Assembly (NCBI GenBank): GCA_964007475.1
Contig: OZ023273.1
Span: forward strand, 75,234,024-75,298,023
Direction of reading: 5' to 3'
Length of the DNA stretch: 64,000 nucleotides
From: Hybos culiciformis
Lineage: Eukaryota > Arthropoda > Insecta > Diptera > Hybotidae
The notes beneath the pieces are model-generated. The model did no database searches. It was not told the origin of the DNA and saw only the letters and a list, made by a program, of their open reading frames with translations. The position numbers and the translations under genes were made by a program. How positions within the stretch are numbered: the stretch's first letter is position 1; each line of letters begins with the position of its first letter. This document shows, piece after piece, positions 21,120 through 32,636 of this stretch.

Positions 21120-21875
21120 CTTGCAAGTCTGGCCGCGTCTGCTTATCAATATTTTTTTTAATTAATTTTGAATTATTTAATGTTTATAATACTAAAAACA
21201 TGCAATTAACTCAAAACTAAATGTCATAATCTTAGAAAAGTATTTAAAAATCTAGAAAGAAGGTATGTACAAAGTAATATAATAGAATAGAAACTAAAGG
21301 ACAATGTTGGTCTAAAAAGTAAACATACATAAAAGTCCTCAAAAAAACACCAGAAAATACTTATTTATATTACGCACCACTGTCTTTCCTCCAATCCTTT
21401 GTTCTCGAGAAAATTATGTAATATTTGACTGTAATTGGAATTTAAATATTTACAAAATTCGAAATATTTCGTCTTTTCAATCAAATATATGTTTTAATAA
21501 ATTATGTATTTTTAATTTCAAGAATTATTATTTTTAAATTTACCATTTTATTTCTGAAATATCATCACTCTTTTCAAAACATTCCAAGCAAAATACTTTA
21601 TTTTTGAAAAATATTCTATTTTTGACGGTAAGCTGTCCAAAATGCTGCCAAACAATTGACGAAAACTTTGAATTATTTTTTCTATGTAATTTAATTTGAA
21701 CATTATTTTTCCATTTTTCGTTACTTTTAATTGATTGAAGAAACTCTTCGTAATCGGCAAAATTTGAAAGGGTTGGAATATTGCTTAATGCTGCAATATC
21801 ATCATCTGAATTGTTTACCATATCTTCATGGTCAGCAACCTCATTGTTACTATTCGAATCCGAACTTGAATCCAT

Positions 21876-22425
21876 TCTAAAAAAATTAAATTTTTATATG
21901 TCTTATTTGTCCACATATTTATTTTACAAATACCATTTTACGAAAAGAAAAGCATTTGATATCATACTTTTTCATAATTTCGAGTGTAGAACTTTAGACA
22001 CAACTTGAATTTGTCTTTTTTCAGTCAGACGCTAGGCTTTGAGTTTCCAAAAAACTCTTTAATTACTTTTTAACGAAATTTCATGTTATATTTAAAAAAG
22101 CTTTTTTGATATTTTTTCTAAAAAGTGTGTGGGTGACGTAGTTTGTAAGTTAAGAAATATTTACAAAAAAAAATAAATAAATATTAATTAATTTTTTTTA
22201 ATTCAAAAATAAATAATTGACGGATATTGAGTCATTTTTTTGTAGATGCCGTCGAGACGTTAATGTGTAACGGGTTTTAGGTGCGTAGTTTTTTTTGTAC
22301 CAATTTTCGTTAATAGTTTTTCAAACAGTTTTTCGAAAAACAATATTAGAAAATATTTCACAATTTTGAGGAACAAGTAAATAAATGATATTTCATAATG
22401 CCAAGCAATAGTTGAAATTTTATAA
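21876..22425. other. AT-rich flank upstream of hAT gene 1
   Basis: About 550 bp without a coding frame or clear repeat. The promoter and the right TIR of hAT gene 1 should lie here, but neither could be recognised. Confidence 0.5.
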
Positions 22426-22433
22426 GCTATAAG

Positions 22434-23229
22434 CAGTGCTCGAAGTGAGGCGAGATGGGGTGGGATTCCATCCCGGTACTTCTAAATAATTCTAAACCCA
22501 TCCCACCACTTCTTAGGTTGGAAAAATGCATCCCGGAACATATTTTTTTAAATTTTAAAAAATTATATTCCTGAATTTTAAAATTTTTTATTAAAAAAAA
22601 ATTAAAAATAATTTTAAATGAGACTTTTAAAATTCAACTAGTAATTAGTAGATATTTTGGTTACTAATTGGCCATGACTTAGTTATTTTTTTTGTAACAA
22701 TTTTCGCAGCATTTCGTAAATTTCAATTTTTACCCGATCAAATTTTGAATATTCTCTATCTTTAGTTAATTTCCAAATTTTTTTTAAATTTTTTTTTTTT
22801 AAATGATTAAATTTTTTAATAAAAAAAAAGAAAAATTAAGAACAGCAGGAGACATAAAAGCGGAGGGAGAAGAGCATTTGAATGAATGTACTTAGCACAT
22901 TAAGCCAAGATAGGACATTACAGGAGCTCAATACTTTAAAGTTCCTGGATTACCAGTCAGAAACAGAATGGTGTGAAAAGTTAGAGACATATAAATATAA
23001 CAGTTAAAGAAAGTGGAGTAGGATGTTCTATTTGCAGTTCATTAAATGATTTAGGAACAACAAAGACGCAACGCAAGCGTTAAAGCTGGTAAAATTAAAA
23101 TAAATTTGTTTGGATGAGTCATTTTTCTACTAAAAAAGGACAAAGCGGTAGAAACCCCACGAGCCTCAACCTGCTCTTAAATTTTTTTTTAACCATCCCA
23201 CCACTTTTAGTCTGCCACTTCGACCACTG
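22434..23229. mobile_element. hAT element with transposase N-terminal remnant
   Basis: The 796 bp element has ends CAGTGCTCGAAGTG and CCACTTCGACCACTG and exact 8 bp duplications GCTATAAG (22426-22433 and 23230-23237). Plus-strand sequence near 22960-23090 reads, across breaks, like the N-terminal finger region of a hAT protein (CEKLETYKYN, then ESGVGCSICSSLNDLG). The finger is decayed and the rest of the gene is absent. Confidence 0.92.
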
Positions 23230-23542
23230 GCTATAAGAAAATAAAAACCTTCAACATCAATCAACTAACTATAAGTACCTATCAATTTTCGTCGAAGTTT
23301 TTCATTTTTATAGGTTACTGCAATAAATACATACAAATATGTATGCCCATGTACTAATTTTTATCGGTATTCGGTATTCAATGAATCGTTAAAAATAGAA
23401 TTTGAAAATAATTTGCTTTAGTCAGTTGGGAGCTTCTAACTCCAACGTCCGAATTCGCAGAAAAAATTAAAAAATAAAATTAAAAATGTGTATACAAGCG
23501 CGTACTGGTGCAGTAACGGCTACTCCTGCTTTTACCTTAGTG

Positions 23543-23717
23543 CCCAAAGTGTGTCATATCAAATTGATTTTTATTTTAATTTTTTTTTATTAAATTGAAA
23601 AAATAATTTTTTTTTTCTACTAATAAAATTTTTTTTGAGATTTTCAGTAAGTGAGGGTTCCGTCAAAAATTTTAAATCAAAAAGGGTTCCTCGGTAAAAA
23701 TAGTTTGGGAAACCCTG
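23543..23717. mobile_element. Short hAT fragment
   Basis: A 175 bp insert lies between exact 8 bp copies CCTTAGTG (23535-23542 and 23718-23725). The right end, read outward-in, is CAGGGTTTCCCAAACTA, a classic hAT terminus. The left end starts CCCAAAGTG and seems to have lost its first nine bases, or is very diverged. An internal GAGGAACCC motif is also typical of such ends. Confidence 0.75.
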
Positions 23718-23725
23718 CCTTAGTG

Positions 23726-24188
23726 CATAAAACGATCTAAAGCAGTTTTTTAAAAAACACTTTAGTTTTATGTTTTCAAGAATTTTGAGACATTATTTCC
23801 TTATAAAAACCTGAGTACTACCTATTTCTTTAGTAAACGAGTGTTTTGAATTTAGAACCTAAAGCTAAACGAGATTCAACCAAGAAGCTGAGTTTGAGAC
23901 TTCCAAGAAAATATAATTTTTATTAAAAAAAATTTTTTTTATCAGATGCTTAGGTACCCAGTTGGGTATCTACAGAAATTTATAATTTTAGTAAAATTAA
24001 TAAATGTCTTATTATTAAATCATTTCATTAATAAATTTGAACATTCAATTGATCTTCGAACCAGTTTCTTTGATGGGATTTATAAACGTTCGCAAGGTTG
24101 TTATATACATTAAAAAAATGTACACCAAAAAAATTCGAAAAATATACTTGTAATTTAAATATTTATTTAACTAAAAGCAAAAAAATTA
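23726..24188. other. AT-rich spacer, nothing recognised
   Basis: No coding frame, terminal repeat or family motif could be supported in this stretch. Confidence 0.5.
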
Positions 24189-24412
24189 AACTTAAAATTT
24201 TGGGCTGTGGAGAAAGAAAAAGGCGCAGTGAAATAAGGCCGCGACGCGATAGGTTTTTTGTTGGGGTCTTATTTCATTTTGAAAAATAAAATAAGACCGC
24301 AACAACAAATCCTCGCGGCCTTATTTCACGCGGCCTTATTTCACGCGGCCTTATTTCACGCGGCCTTATTTCACGCGGCCTTATTTCACGCGGCCTTATT
24401 TCCATCCCCCAA
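24189..24412. mobile_element. MITE related to the one at 52.9 kb, with internal 15-bp expansion
   Basis: Shared landmarks with the element at 52910-53068 are GAAATAAGGCCGCGA near the left end, an inner palindrome ATTTTGAAAAATAAAATAAG, and the terminus ending CCATCCCCC. Here the right TIR motif CGCGGCCTTATTTCA has been amplified to six head-to-tail copies (24314-24402). The left terminus is diverged, and a TTAA duplication cannot be confirmed. Confidence 0.75.
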
Positions 24413-24718
24413 GGAAAAACTCTGTCAATAAGTGGGAAAAACATTAATCTTAAGAAAACTAAAAAAATTTCGTGATTAAAAACTTCGATTTTGATTTTTA
24501 GGTCTTAATTTTCGTGATTTTAATTTTTTGGTACTTTTGTTTTCGGAGCAATAAACACTAACTAAAATCAATAAATAAGTTATTCAAATTCGTGAGCTTG
24601 TTAAATACTTAATTAACATTTGAAATTGTGATCACCGTAGGCAACATTTAGATCATTTGCGAAAAGCATTTATACCTTTTTTTTTACTAAGAAATAAAGA
24701 AACCTTATATATGGGGAC

Positions 24719-25124
24719 GGCGCCACGAATTAGAACCTAATAAACTAGAACCTAAAAGCAAAAAATGAACTACGGCCTAAAATTTGTTTTAAAAAAATAA
24801 TAAAATTCTAAATGAACTAGTATCTAAAAAAAATTAACTAAAAGAGAAATGAACTAAAACCTAAAAATTTTTTAAATCGTAGTTTTTTTTTTAGGTACTA
24901 GTTCATTTTGTTTAGATTCTAGTTAATTTTTTTTTAGTTTGTGGTTTAGAAATTTTTTTTTTAGGTTCTAGTTCATTAGGTCCTAATTCATAATTTTTAG
25001 GTTCTAGTTCATATATGTATTAATTTTAAAAATGAAGTAGATCCTAAAAAAAAAAATATTTTTTTAGGTTCTAGTTCATTTTGCTTTTTAGGTTTTAGTT
25101 CATTAGGTCCTAATTCGTGGCGCC
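24719..25124. mobile_element. Palindromic foldback element (9-bp TSD)
   Basis: The 406 bp element has TIRs GGCGCCACGAATTAG and is flanked by TATGGGGAC (24710-24718) and TATAGGGAC (25125-25133), a 9 bp duplication with one mismatch. Both arms repeat the motif AACTAGAACCTAAAA or its complement many times, so nearly the whole element can fold. MULE or Foldback type is inferred from the 9 bp duplication. Confidence 0.88.
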
Positions 25125-25133
25125 TATAGGGAC

Positions 25134-25535
25134 GTGCAAGTTCAATCCGAGTTTGGTAAAAATTACTATAATAATAAATCATGAATTTATAATAATGAGA
25201 ACCATTTTAAAAGAAAACATCATTACTTTTGCTTTATTAGTGAAATGGTTTTACGTCGGAGCTCTAATTTGTGAAAAAACCTCAGGTGGATCTGGCTTCA
25301 GTATACTCATTTAGTTAAATTTTAACTTTTTTTATAGTATATCTTTGTAGTATATCTCGAATTCACTTTCTCAGCCATCCTCAATTATCAATTATTTTTG
25401 AATTTATAGTCTAATTGTTTTTGTTAGTAATTCATTTTTTTTTGATAATTTTCTCAGGGTAAAAATGACTTGCTTATACCCTTTTTTCTCAAAAATCGAC
25501 TTGTATATATACCGAGGTAAAAATATATAGCTTTG
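25134..25535. other. AT-rich spacer, nothing recognised
   Basis: No supported coding or repeat feature between the foldback element and the pogo-like element. Confidence 0.5.
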
Positions 25536-25537
25536 TA

Positions 25538-26906
25538 GGGTAAGTGTACTAGTAACCCGGCCAGTACTAGTATCCGACCATTTCAACTTTGCCTTTAAAT
25601 ATTAAGAAAAATATTATATAACTAGTTTTTTTTGAGTAGTAAGCTTTGTTAAATGGGATCTCTTCCACTCACTTACAAAATTTCGGATCGGTCGTAAAGT
25701 TTTAATGGCAAAAAAAAGACTAAACAGTTGGTTGATTTTCTTAAAGTGCTGAAATTCATAAAAAATTGCTAGAAACATCAAAAAATGAAATATGGAAAAT
25801 AGGTAAGTTTTAAACGTTTTTAATTGAATGTTAAAATTGTATATTAATGAAATTCCAGATTTTTTTTAAAATTGTTTAATTTAAAGTTAAAAACGAAGGC
25901 GGCCGCATTACTGAAACCACATTTTGTTTAAAATCTAGTATCCGGCCTATGTGACGGGATACTAAATTTCTTGCAAAAAAATAAATTTTTTAATTTTTTT
26001 ATGAGAAATGACGGTAGGTACTTGGTTTCAGTAATCGTTTTTTTAATTTTTTCTTGAGTATTTAATATCCGGCCACATAAAATAGTGTAGTGAAAAATTA
26101 GTATGGCCGCTTACTAAAAACAGAGTTAATAATACTTAAGCTATTTTTTTTTAGATTAAGGAAATTGGTTGGGAACAAACAATATCAAAAAGCCAATTAT
26201 ATTTTTTGTAAATGGACATAGGTCTCATTTAAACCGAAATTTTAGTTTATTCTGCGATGACAATAAAATAATTCTCTATTCACTCCCACCCAACACAACC
26301 CATATGCTGCAACTAACTGATGTTGAAATTTTCAAACCAATTAAGACAGAGTGGAAAGTGACTGTTAGAGAATACACATCTGAAGCGTTTGGGCAAGCTG
26401 TAAGGAAAAAGCAGAAAAACGAGGTAAAAAAATCTAAAGAAACAGCAAAGGAAAAATGAAAAAAGTTCTCAAATTGATTCTAACAAAAAATGTCTAGAAT
26501 GTTTCGGTGATCTTTATAAAACTTATATATAAAACTAATTTATATTATTACTAAAATATAAAAAAAAATAAATAAAATATGAATTTGGATTTATTTTCTT
26601 GAAAAAAAATTGTTTTTATTTATATTTAATATAAGTATTGCAGTTATTCTTTCTTAATCTCAGTGGCCGGATACTGAATTTTTCGTCGAGTTTGACGACA
26701 AGCTAAATATCATGCACAAAAATAATTTTTTAACAAAAACCTAAAATTCTTTATTGTGAAGGACCTTTCAGACTTCAATTTAAAAAAAAATATATATTTA
26801 ATATATTTTAATAAAAAAAAAATTTTCGTAGCTTTGAAATTGAAGTTGCTATGATAAATCTAAGTTCGAAAAATCCTTAAGTGGCCGGGTACTAGTACAC
26901 TTACCC
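25538..26906 (+). mobile_element. Pogo-like (Tc1/mariner) element, internally deleted
   Basis: The 1,369 bp element has TIRs GGGTAAGTGTACTAGTA followed by CCCGGCC and a TA target duplication (25536-25537 and 26907-26908). The motif GGCCGGATACT or close variants recurs in both orientations near 25560, 25937, 26048, 26662 and 26882, and may be a transposase-binding repeat. A fragment of the transposase is left in the middle. Confidence 0.88.
26169..26459 (+). pseudogene. Pogo/Tigger-type DDE transposase fragment
   Basis: The frame reads KKPIIFFVNGHRSHLN, then NKIILYSLPPNTTHMLQLTD and VEIFKPIKTEWK, the second half of a DDE_1 domain. In active relatives the first block is usually DGH with catalytic Asp; here it is NGH. 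No ATG precedes the domain and the N-terminal DNA-binding part and first Asp are missing. It ends in a lysine-rich tail at TGA 26457-26459. Confidence 0.8.
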
Positions 26907-26939
26907 TATACCTATGTTAACTCTGCGCATCGGAATATA

Positions 26940-27195
26940 GTTTGACTTCCCCCAAAAAACGTCTTGAATTTAAAATCTAAAGGGCCGCCTCTATCTCCTC
27001 TCGAAAAATAGGGCAAATACGGATTTTAAAAAAATCAACCGGTACCCTAAACATATGAAAACTTTGGGGGCCATACTCCAAAACAGGACCTTTATTGCAA
27101 AAGTGCTTTTGGATTTGGGGACCGCTTCTACTCCTCTACAAGTTTCGGTCAAATCGGGCTTGTACATGTAAACTTCAGAATTTTATTGAATTAGA
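26940..27195. other. Unclassified region of moderate GC
   Basis: The stretch between the pogo element and the next MITE has more GC than its flanks (GGGCCGCCTCTATCTCC, GGTACCCTAAACATATG, TTTGGGGGCCATACTCC). It has no open frame above 60 codons. It may be an old repeat or decayed coding DNA; no family was recognised. Confidence 0.35.
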
Positions 27196-27321
27196 TTTAG
27201 ATTAGGGATATAGATTGCACTAGTATAAAAAATTAATATTAATAGAAAATGAGCAAATTGTCGGTAACCACAAGACGGCACTCGCATTCTATTACCATAC
27301 ATTTAATTTTTTTATTGTATA

Positions 27322-27697
27322 ATAAGCGAGTCACACTACAACTAAAAAGCCACTACTCATGACGGCTTTTTTAAATGCGTTCACACTTGCACTTTTTGGT
27401 TTTTTTTCTTTTTTTTTCTCGTTTTGTCATATCTTTTTCCTTTTTTTTTGGGAATTTTTTTTGTTTTTTTATTCGTTTTTTTTAAAAAATTGCCGCCAAC
27501 TTCCTGAAAGTATGCAATTGTTAGTTTATTTTTTTCTCACAGAGCTCATTTGTTATTTGATCCCTGATTTTCTAGTGGCTTTTTGAAAAGCCACTAGCTT
27601 TTTTTCTTTTTTTTGTATGGAAAAAGCCACGAAATAGCCACAACGATGATAGCTTTTTCAAAAAGCCATTAAAAAGCCGAAGTGTGACAGCCTTATA
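27322..27697. mobile_element. Small TIR element rich in AAAAGCC
   Basis: The left end ATAAGCGAGTCACACT resembles the right end, which reads outward-in ATAAGGCTGTCACACTTCGG. The interior repeats AAAAGCCACTA and GGCTTTTT in both orientations. The apparent frame in the T-rich centre is low complexity. A target duplication was not found. Confidence 0.6.
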
Positions 27698-27699
27698 AC

Positions 27700-28900
27700 C
27701 TAGAAAATCATTTATTCAACAATAAAAAAAAAAATAATTTATTCGAATAATGTGCTTTTCCGCCTTTTTTAGTTTTTAATTATAGAAATTGTATTGTACT
27801 TACATACGTTGAATGATTCTCTGATGTTTATTAAATTCAAATTCATTAGACGCCGCCATTAATTTTAATTTAATTTATCGAAACTAAAAATATATTAATT
27901 TAGTACACCTGTACTTCTCAAAAATTCAAAATTTTGTTCTTTGATTTTTATTTAAAATAATTTTTATGTAATTCTATTTCAAATTACACCATAAAATATT
28001 TAGGTACACCATACGTCCGAGCATACGTCTGTTCTGTACCTTTCAAAATTTAAATTTTTTTTTTTTTTTAGAATTTTATTTTTTAATTTACTTATTTAAA
28101 TTTTTTGATATAGGTACTTTTACTTTTTTAATTTTTTTTTTTTTTAAACTCACAAGACAGAATTAAACTTTTAGTTTAAATTAAACTTTAATTTTTTATT
28201 TTAATTTCCGAATTAAATGAAATACGTTATACACGCGACGCCAAGGCAAAAACCAAATTAAAATAAATTGAAACAAAATTGGCCTGGAGATATACTCTAC
28301 GTAATCTGAGCACTCAAAAAATTTAAATTTGCGCAATGAACGATGTTTACCTATCCCCCATAACATTTTCATATGATTTTCATTATTACGGCGTTCAAGC
28401 GCATTCGTTGCTATAAGCTTATGTCTAGCATAAACAAGCTGAAGTTGTTGGACATGAGAGAGCGAACAAAAAAAATTTTAAAAGAAAAAAAATTCGTCGC
28501 TGCTTGTTGTTTTTTTAAAACTTATATGGCTGCTAGCGATCACTTTCACCTAAAAATTTGTCGCTGCTGCTAGGCCAAAAAACGTCGCTGCGTCGCTCGC
28601 GCTAGCTCGAAATCGATGATCGCGTCGGCGTCTGAAAACAAATTATTTTATTATAAAAAAATTAGGAGAAAATATCTATAGCTTAGCCTACTTATACAAG
28701 CCAGGAAATTTTCATTTTTCCCTGTTAAAAAAATTTTCTATTTTGATGGGTTATTGTAATAAGTTACAGGCTTCAATTTATTTAAAACAAACATGAGGAA
28801 TAACATATTTTTATTTAAAAAAATCTATTAAAAAAATTGTTAATCAGATGATTATCAACATTAATTTTTTTATAAAAACTAAAAGGTCATGAATATACAT
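27700..28900. other. AT-rich DNA with a GC patch near 28.56-28.63 kb
   Basis: Mostly A/T tracts. A patch at 28560-28635 repeats GTCGCTGC, CGTCGCTCGCGCTAGC and GATCGCGTCGGCGTC, in the style of subterminal regions of hAT elements seen elsewhere in the window. No boundaries could be set. Confidence 0.4.
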
Positions 28901-28902
28901 AT

Positions 28903-29025
28903 AAAAATGTATGGGATGATATTGATTTTCAATACACAAAGTGAAACTGAATTTGGAAAAGAAAATTTAATTTAATTTTATTTAATTTTAGTTTTGGAAT
29001 GAAAATTATCTTGAAGATTTTATGA
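28903..29025 (+). repeat. Remnant of the 3' flank of hAT gene 2
   Basis: ACACAAAGTGAA, TTTTAGTTT and ATCTTGAAGAT occur in the same order as just beyond the stop codon of the hAT gene at 51.8 kb (51720-51835). About 120 bp are alignable by eye with many differences. Confidence 0.55.
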
Positions 29026-29383
29026 CAAAATGATGAATTCATTATTTGAATTACTGATTACTATTTTACTACATATTTTCAGGCTGGGTTACTAGCAATA
29101 AATTTGTAATGCTTTTTTAAAAAAAGTTTTTTTATTTATTTTTGGAAAGGTAAAAAAAATTAATATTGCGTTGAGCAAATTTGAATTATTTTATTCACGT
29201 TTTTATTTTATTTATATAAATTTCTTTAAATAATTTTAAATACAATTTTGTATTTAGAAATGGAGAATTAAAAGATGGTTTTAATTTTATCTTTGACCTA
29301 ACTAGAGAAGTTTTGAAGCTATAGCTTCAGTTCGGTTGTATAGCGAGGTTTAGTGACCTTAAAAATTTTTTTATTATGGTTGG

Positions 29384-29602
29384 TGTGATACCTAGATCCT
29401 TGAAATAAAAAGAATAAAAAGATTTTTATTATTTTAATTTTTTAAATTTCTTTATTCTTCTCTTTTATTTTAAACTCCTTTCCATCCAGCTTTTCACCCA
29501 ACTCTACAAACAGTGTTTCCGTATCTATCAATATATCTATAATTATTCTGGTGATGTTGCTGTGATGCAAGCAGCCATCTACAGCACCCTCAGGCTGCTA
29601 CA
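29384..29602 (-). repeat. Gypsy 2 3' LTR
   Basis: On the plus strand it runs TGTGATACCTAGATCC to CAGGCTGCTACA. It is about 95 percent identical by eye to the 34.7 kb copy, with a few substitutions (for example GGCTGCTACA against GGCTGCCACA). Confidence 0.93.
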
Positions 29603-29611
29603 TCTCCTTTT
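29603..29611 (-). promoter_or_regulatory. Gypsy 2 polypurine tract
   Basis: On the minus strand AAAAGGAGA directly precedes the 3' LTR, as expected for the plus-strand primer. Confidence 0.65.
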
Positions 29612-29631
29612 ATTTCGAAAATAAAAATTTA

Positions 29632-30916
29632 TTAATTGTGAAGGATGAAATCTTTGAACTTGGATGGATGTCTTCTTAATGGTTTTGTCTCTTTAGAGAA
29701 CAACCCTTGCTGATGTGGTGATGGTAATGTTGAGTCTGACTGACATTCTGATGTTGGTGACACTTGATCAATGAGATGTTGTGTTGATTTATGTTCCCCT
29801 TGACTGAAATTTCTATGAATGGCTGTCGGAGGCAAAGTATCGATGTTTGTTTGTTTATTATGTTGATTTAAATCATTTGAAAAGATATCAGGTATTTTTT
29901 TTACATGGGCAACATTTCTTTTATATATTCGGCCATTCTCTTCGTTTATGATTGTCAATTCGGATCCCGATTTTTTTGAAACCACATATTTTTCCTTAGC
30001 AAACGTTGGTGTCAATTTATTATCTTTTGAATAATTTTTAATAAAAACTGCGTCTCCTATTTTTATATCATTTTCCTTTGCTTTCCTTTTCCTGTCCTCT
30101 ACATCTTTGCCTTTCTTTTTCATCTCGGCATCTCTGTCTCTCATTTCTACATCTCCCATCTTTGTTTTGTATTTTTCTTCGATACCCGGAATTTTGTCTC
30201 TTATTGTTTTACCAAACATTGCTTCACTAGGAGTTTTCCCGGTGGTAGAGTGTGGGGTTGTATAATACATCGTCAGGTATTCTAAAAAGTCCTTTTCCCA
30301 ATCTCTGTCATAAATCTGACTGATTCTTAATCTCTTGAGAATTGAACGGTTTTGGTCGTTCTACGTCTTCATTCTGTTGCGGCCAATATGGAGTTGTCAC
30401 ATTTAGAGAAATGTTTTTATCTTTGCAATAGTTAACAAATTCTTCACTGATGAATTGTCTTCCATTGTCCATGGTTAATGTATTTGGAAATCCAAATCGA
30501 CAAAATATTTTTTCTAACCTCTCAATTGTGCCCTTTGCCGTAAACTTATTCATGATTTCAATTTCCAAGAAACGACTAAAATAATCGACAATAACAAAGA
30601 TATAATGACTTGAAGGCAATGGGCCTAAAAAGTCTATTGCAATGTCTTCCCAGGGTCGGTTTGGCAATTCTTTTCTTTTCATGGGATCTGGCCTTGATAC
30701 GCTTGATACCATAAGACCTCCTTGGCACCTTTAAACATAATCCTCTACTATTTTTGGCCACCAGAATTTGCACCGTAATCTCTTTTTCATCCCTGTCTCT
30801 CCCGAATGACCCTCATGTGCTAAATTCATAATTCTAGTGCGTAATGCTCTTGGGCATACTATTTTCGTCCCTCTTAATAAAATATCATCAGCCATACAAA
30901 ATTCATTTTTAAACAC
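29632..30916 (-). pseudogene. Gypsy 2 integrase
   Basis: In element order: the zinc domain HEGHSGETGMKKRLRCKFWW, an in-frame TAA after EDYV, then RCQGG where RCQGC is expected, so the last zinc Cys is lost. The DDE core follows with D in AIDFLGPLPS, D in TMDNGRQF and E in EDVER, the last two 35 residues apart. A frameshift follows VERPKPF near 30310. The C-terminal part resumes as TTPHSTTGKTPSEAMFG with a charged KMGDVEMRDRDAEMKKKGKD stretch and ends PSKFKDFILHN. It would insert cDNA into the host genome if intact. Confidence 0.9.
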
Positions 30917-31079
30917 AATTTAATCAGCCAAATTTGTCCAATTCCCATTTTCGATTGCAGCTTTGACACTTAGAATCTCTTCGTCTACCTTTGATGCTTT
31001 TTCAATTTCTGATATGTCAATAGCGATTTGATTTATCACGTAACAAATGAGTTTTTCATTATTATTTTTATACGAATCA

Positions 31080-32556
31080 TTATTTTTGGAAAAAGATAAT
31101 CTCGATAGCGGATCTGGTATTTGTTTTTCGACTTTTGTATATGACTTTATATTTAAATGATTGAAGCCTCAGAACCCATCTTTCAATCCGAGCACAAGGT
31201 TTTGATTTCGGTTGAAAAATTGCCTCTAACGGCTTGTGGTCTGTAATAAGTTCAAATTTTAATCCACATAAATAAATATAAAACCTTTCTACTGCCCAGA
31301 CTATAGCAGGAGCCTCCTTTTCTGTTTGACAGTAACGTTTTTCTGTGTCAGATAGACTTTTACTCGCGTAACTAATAATTCTTGGTTCATTTCCGTTTAT
31401 TTGAATAAGCACTGCACCTAACCCGTAAGGGCTTGCATCAGCAACAACCTGCGTGCGATCCTTAGGATCAAAATAACCCAATGTACTTACATCGCAAACT
31501 TTTTGTTTTAGCATTTGAAAATCATTTTCTTCCTCATCTCCCAATTTGAAAATATTCTCTTTCCTTATTAATTGCCTTAAGGGATGTGTTATTGTTCCAA
31601 TTTCAGGTAAAAATCTAGAAATGTATGTAACAAGTCCCAAGAAACTCCTGGTTTCTTCGACATTATTTCGTCTACGAAAATTTCTTACTGCTTCCATTTT
31701 TTCTTCTGATGGCGAAACTCCTTTTTCAGATAAATGATGAACCAAGAAATTTAATTCCTTGACTTTATTTAAATACACATTTTGACTTGTTCAACTTAAT
31801 ATTATTTTTGTTTAAGGTTTTAATAACATTTTTAAGATTTTCGTCGTGTTCCTGTTCCGAATCCCCAAAAACAATTATATCATCAATGTAGTTTAAAGCC
31901 TCTTTACATTTTATTAATATTTGTTCCAACACCTTTTGAAAATTTCTGGCGCACAGTTGACTCCAAACAGAAGTCGCTTGTATCTAAACAATCCTTTCTG
32001 CGTTAAGAATGTTGTTATATAGCGACAAGAGGGATGAAGTTCCAGTTGATGGAATGCATTTTGGATATCTAATCTTGAAAAATATTTAGCAGTCTTTAAT
32101 CTCGGCAAAAAATCTTCAAATGTTGGAATTGGGTAATTTTCTCTAATTATAGCTCATATCTATACATAATCTCAAGTCTCCGTTTCCTTTTATAATAGGT
32201 ACAATAGCTGAAACCCATTTACTTGGCTCCTTTACTTCTTCGATTATATCGAGTTGTTGTAGTTCATCTAATTTTTCATTTATTCTTTCTTGGAGCGCAA
32301 TTGGAACTCGGCGGAACGGTTGCATAACTGTTTTAATTTTTGGATCGATTGGAATTTCAACCAATATACCTTTTATTTTTGGAAAAGGTTTAAGTTTTTT
32401 CTTGCAAATAGCATTAATCATATTTTTTTTGACTTCTAGTGGTTTCGGTATACCTAATGACAAAACTTCGAGTTTCTTTGCCGTTAATTTTCCCAAAAGA
32501 GGCTTCTCACCTCCTTCAATAACATAAAAGGTAGCTGACTTTAATGTCGGTATCAA
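31080..32556 (-). pseudogene. Gypsy 2 reverse transcriptase and RNase H
   Basis: The RT begins with EPSKWVSAIVPIIKGNGDLR and LCIDM, breaks, and continues KYFSRLDIQNAFHQLEL, RYKRLLFGVNCAPEIF. After a frameshift near 31920 comes NYIDDIIVFGDSEQEHDENL, and after another break FRRRNNVEETRSFLGLVTYI. RNase H follows with ADASPYGLGAVLIQ, YCQTEKEAPAIVWAVE and ITDHKPLEAIF. At least three frame breaks make it non-functional, but all catalytic blocks are recognisable. Confidence 0.9.
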
Positions 32557-32636
32557 AAACAGATTTAACTTTTAAAGGGTTGTTACTAGCATACGCTTTA
32601 AAGATCTTTGAAGTATGATAACGTATATTACGTACT

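Larger units (their letters stand above)
17938..21875 (-). pseudogene. hAT transposase gene 1 (BED finger, three exons), decayed
   Basis: Reading on the minus strand, exon 1 (21875-21544) and exon 2 (from 19956) together give a BED-type zinc finger: CLEC in exon 1, then NTSTTNWITHLRHKH in exon 2. A 1.6 kb intron with GT and AG ends separates them. Exon 2 holds the core: DFWTCPSKRNSY, FVTDGGRNI, RLSCFAHSVHNL and TRWNSTYSML. It ends at 18317 with ETTFDDWWKSN. A 164 bp intron leads to exon 3, which carries the hATC dimerisation domain. Lesions are a frameshift near 19570, an in-frame TAG near 18760 and a one-base indel near 18420. The transposase would excise and insert hAT DNA in the nucleus. 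Many short hAT elements in the window could have used such an enzyme, but no TIR match links them. Confidence 0.88.

Noticed and set aside
27359..27586. A 75-codon frame with a Phe-rich stretch resembling a membrane segment
   Set aside because: It is a T-tract inside a small TIR element; hydrophobicity comes from poly-T.
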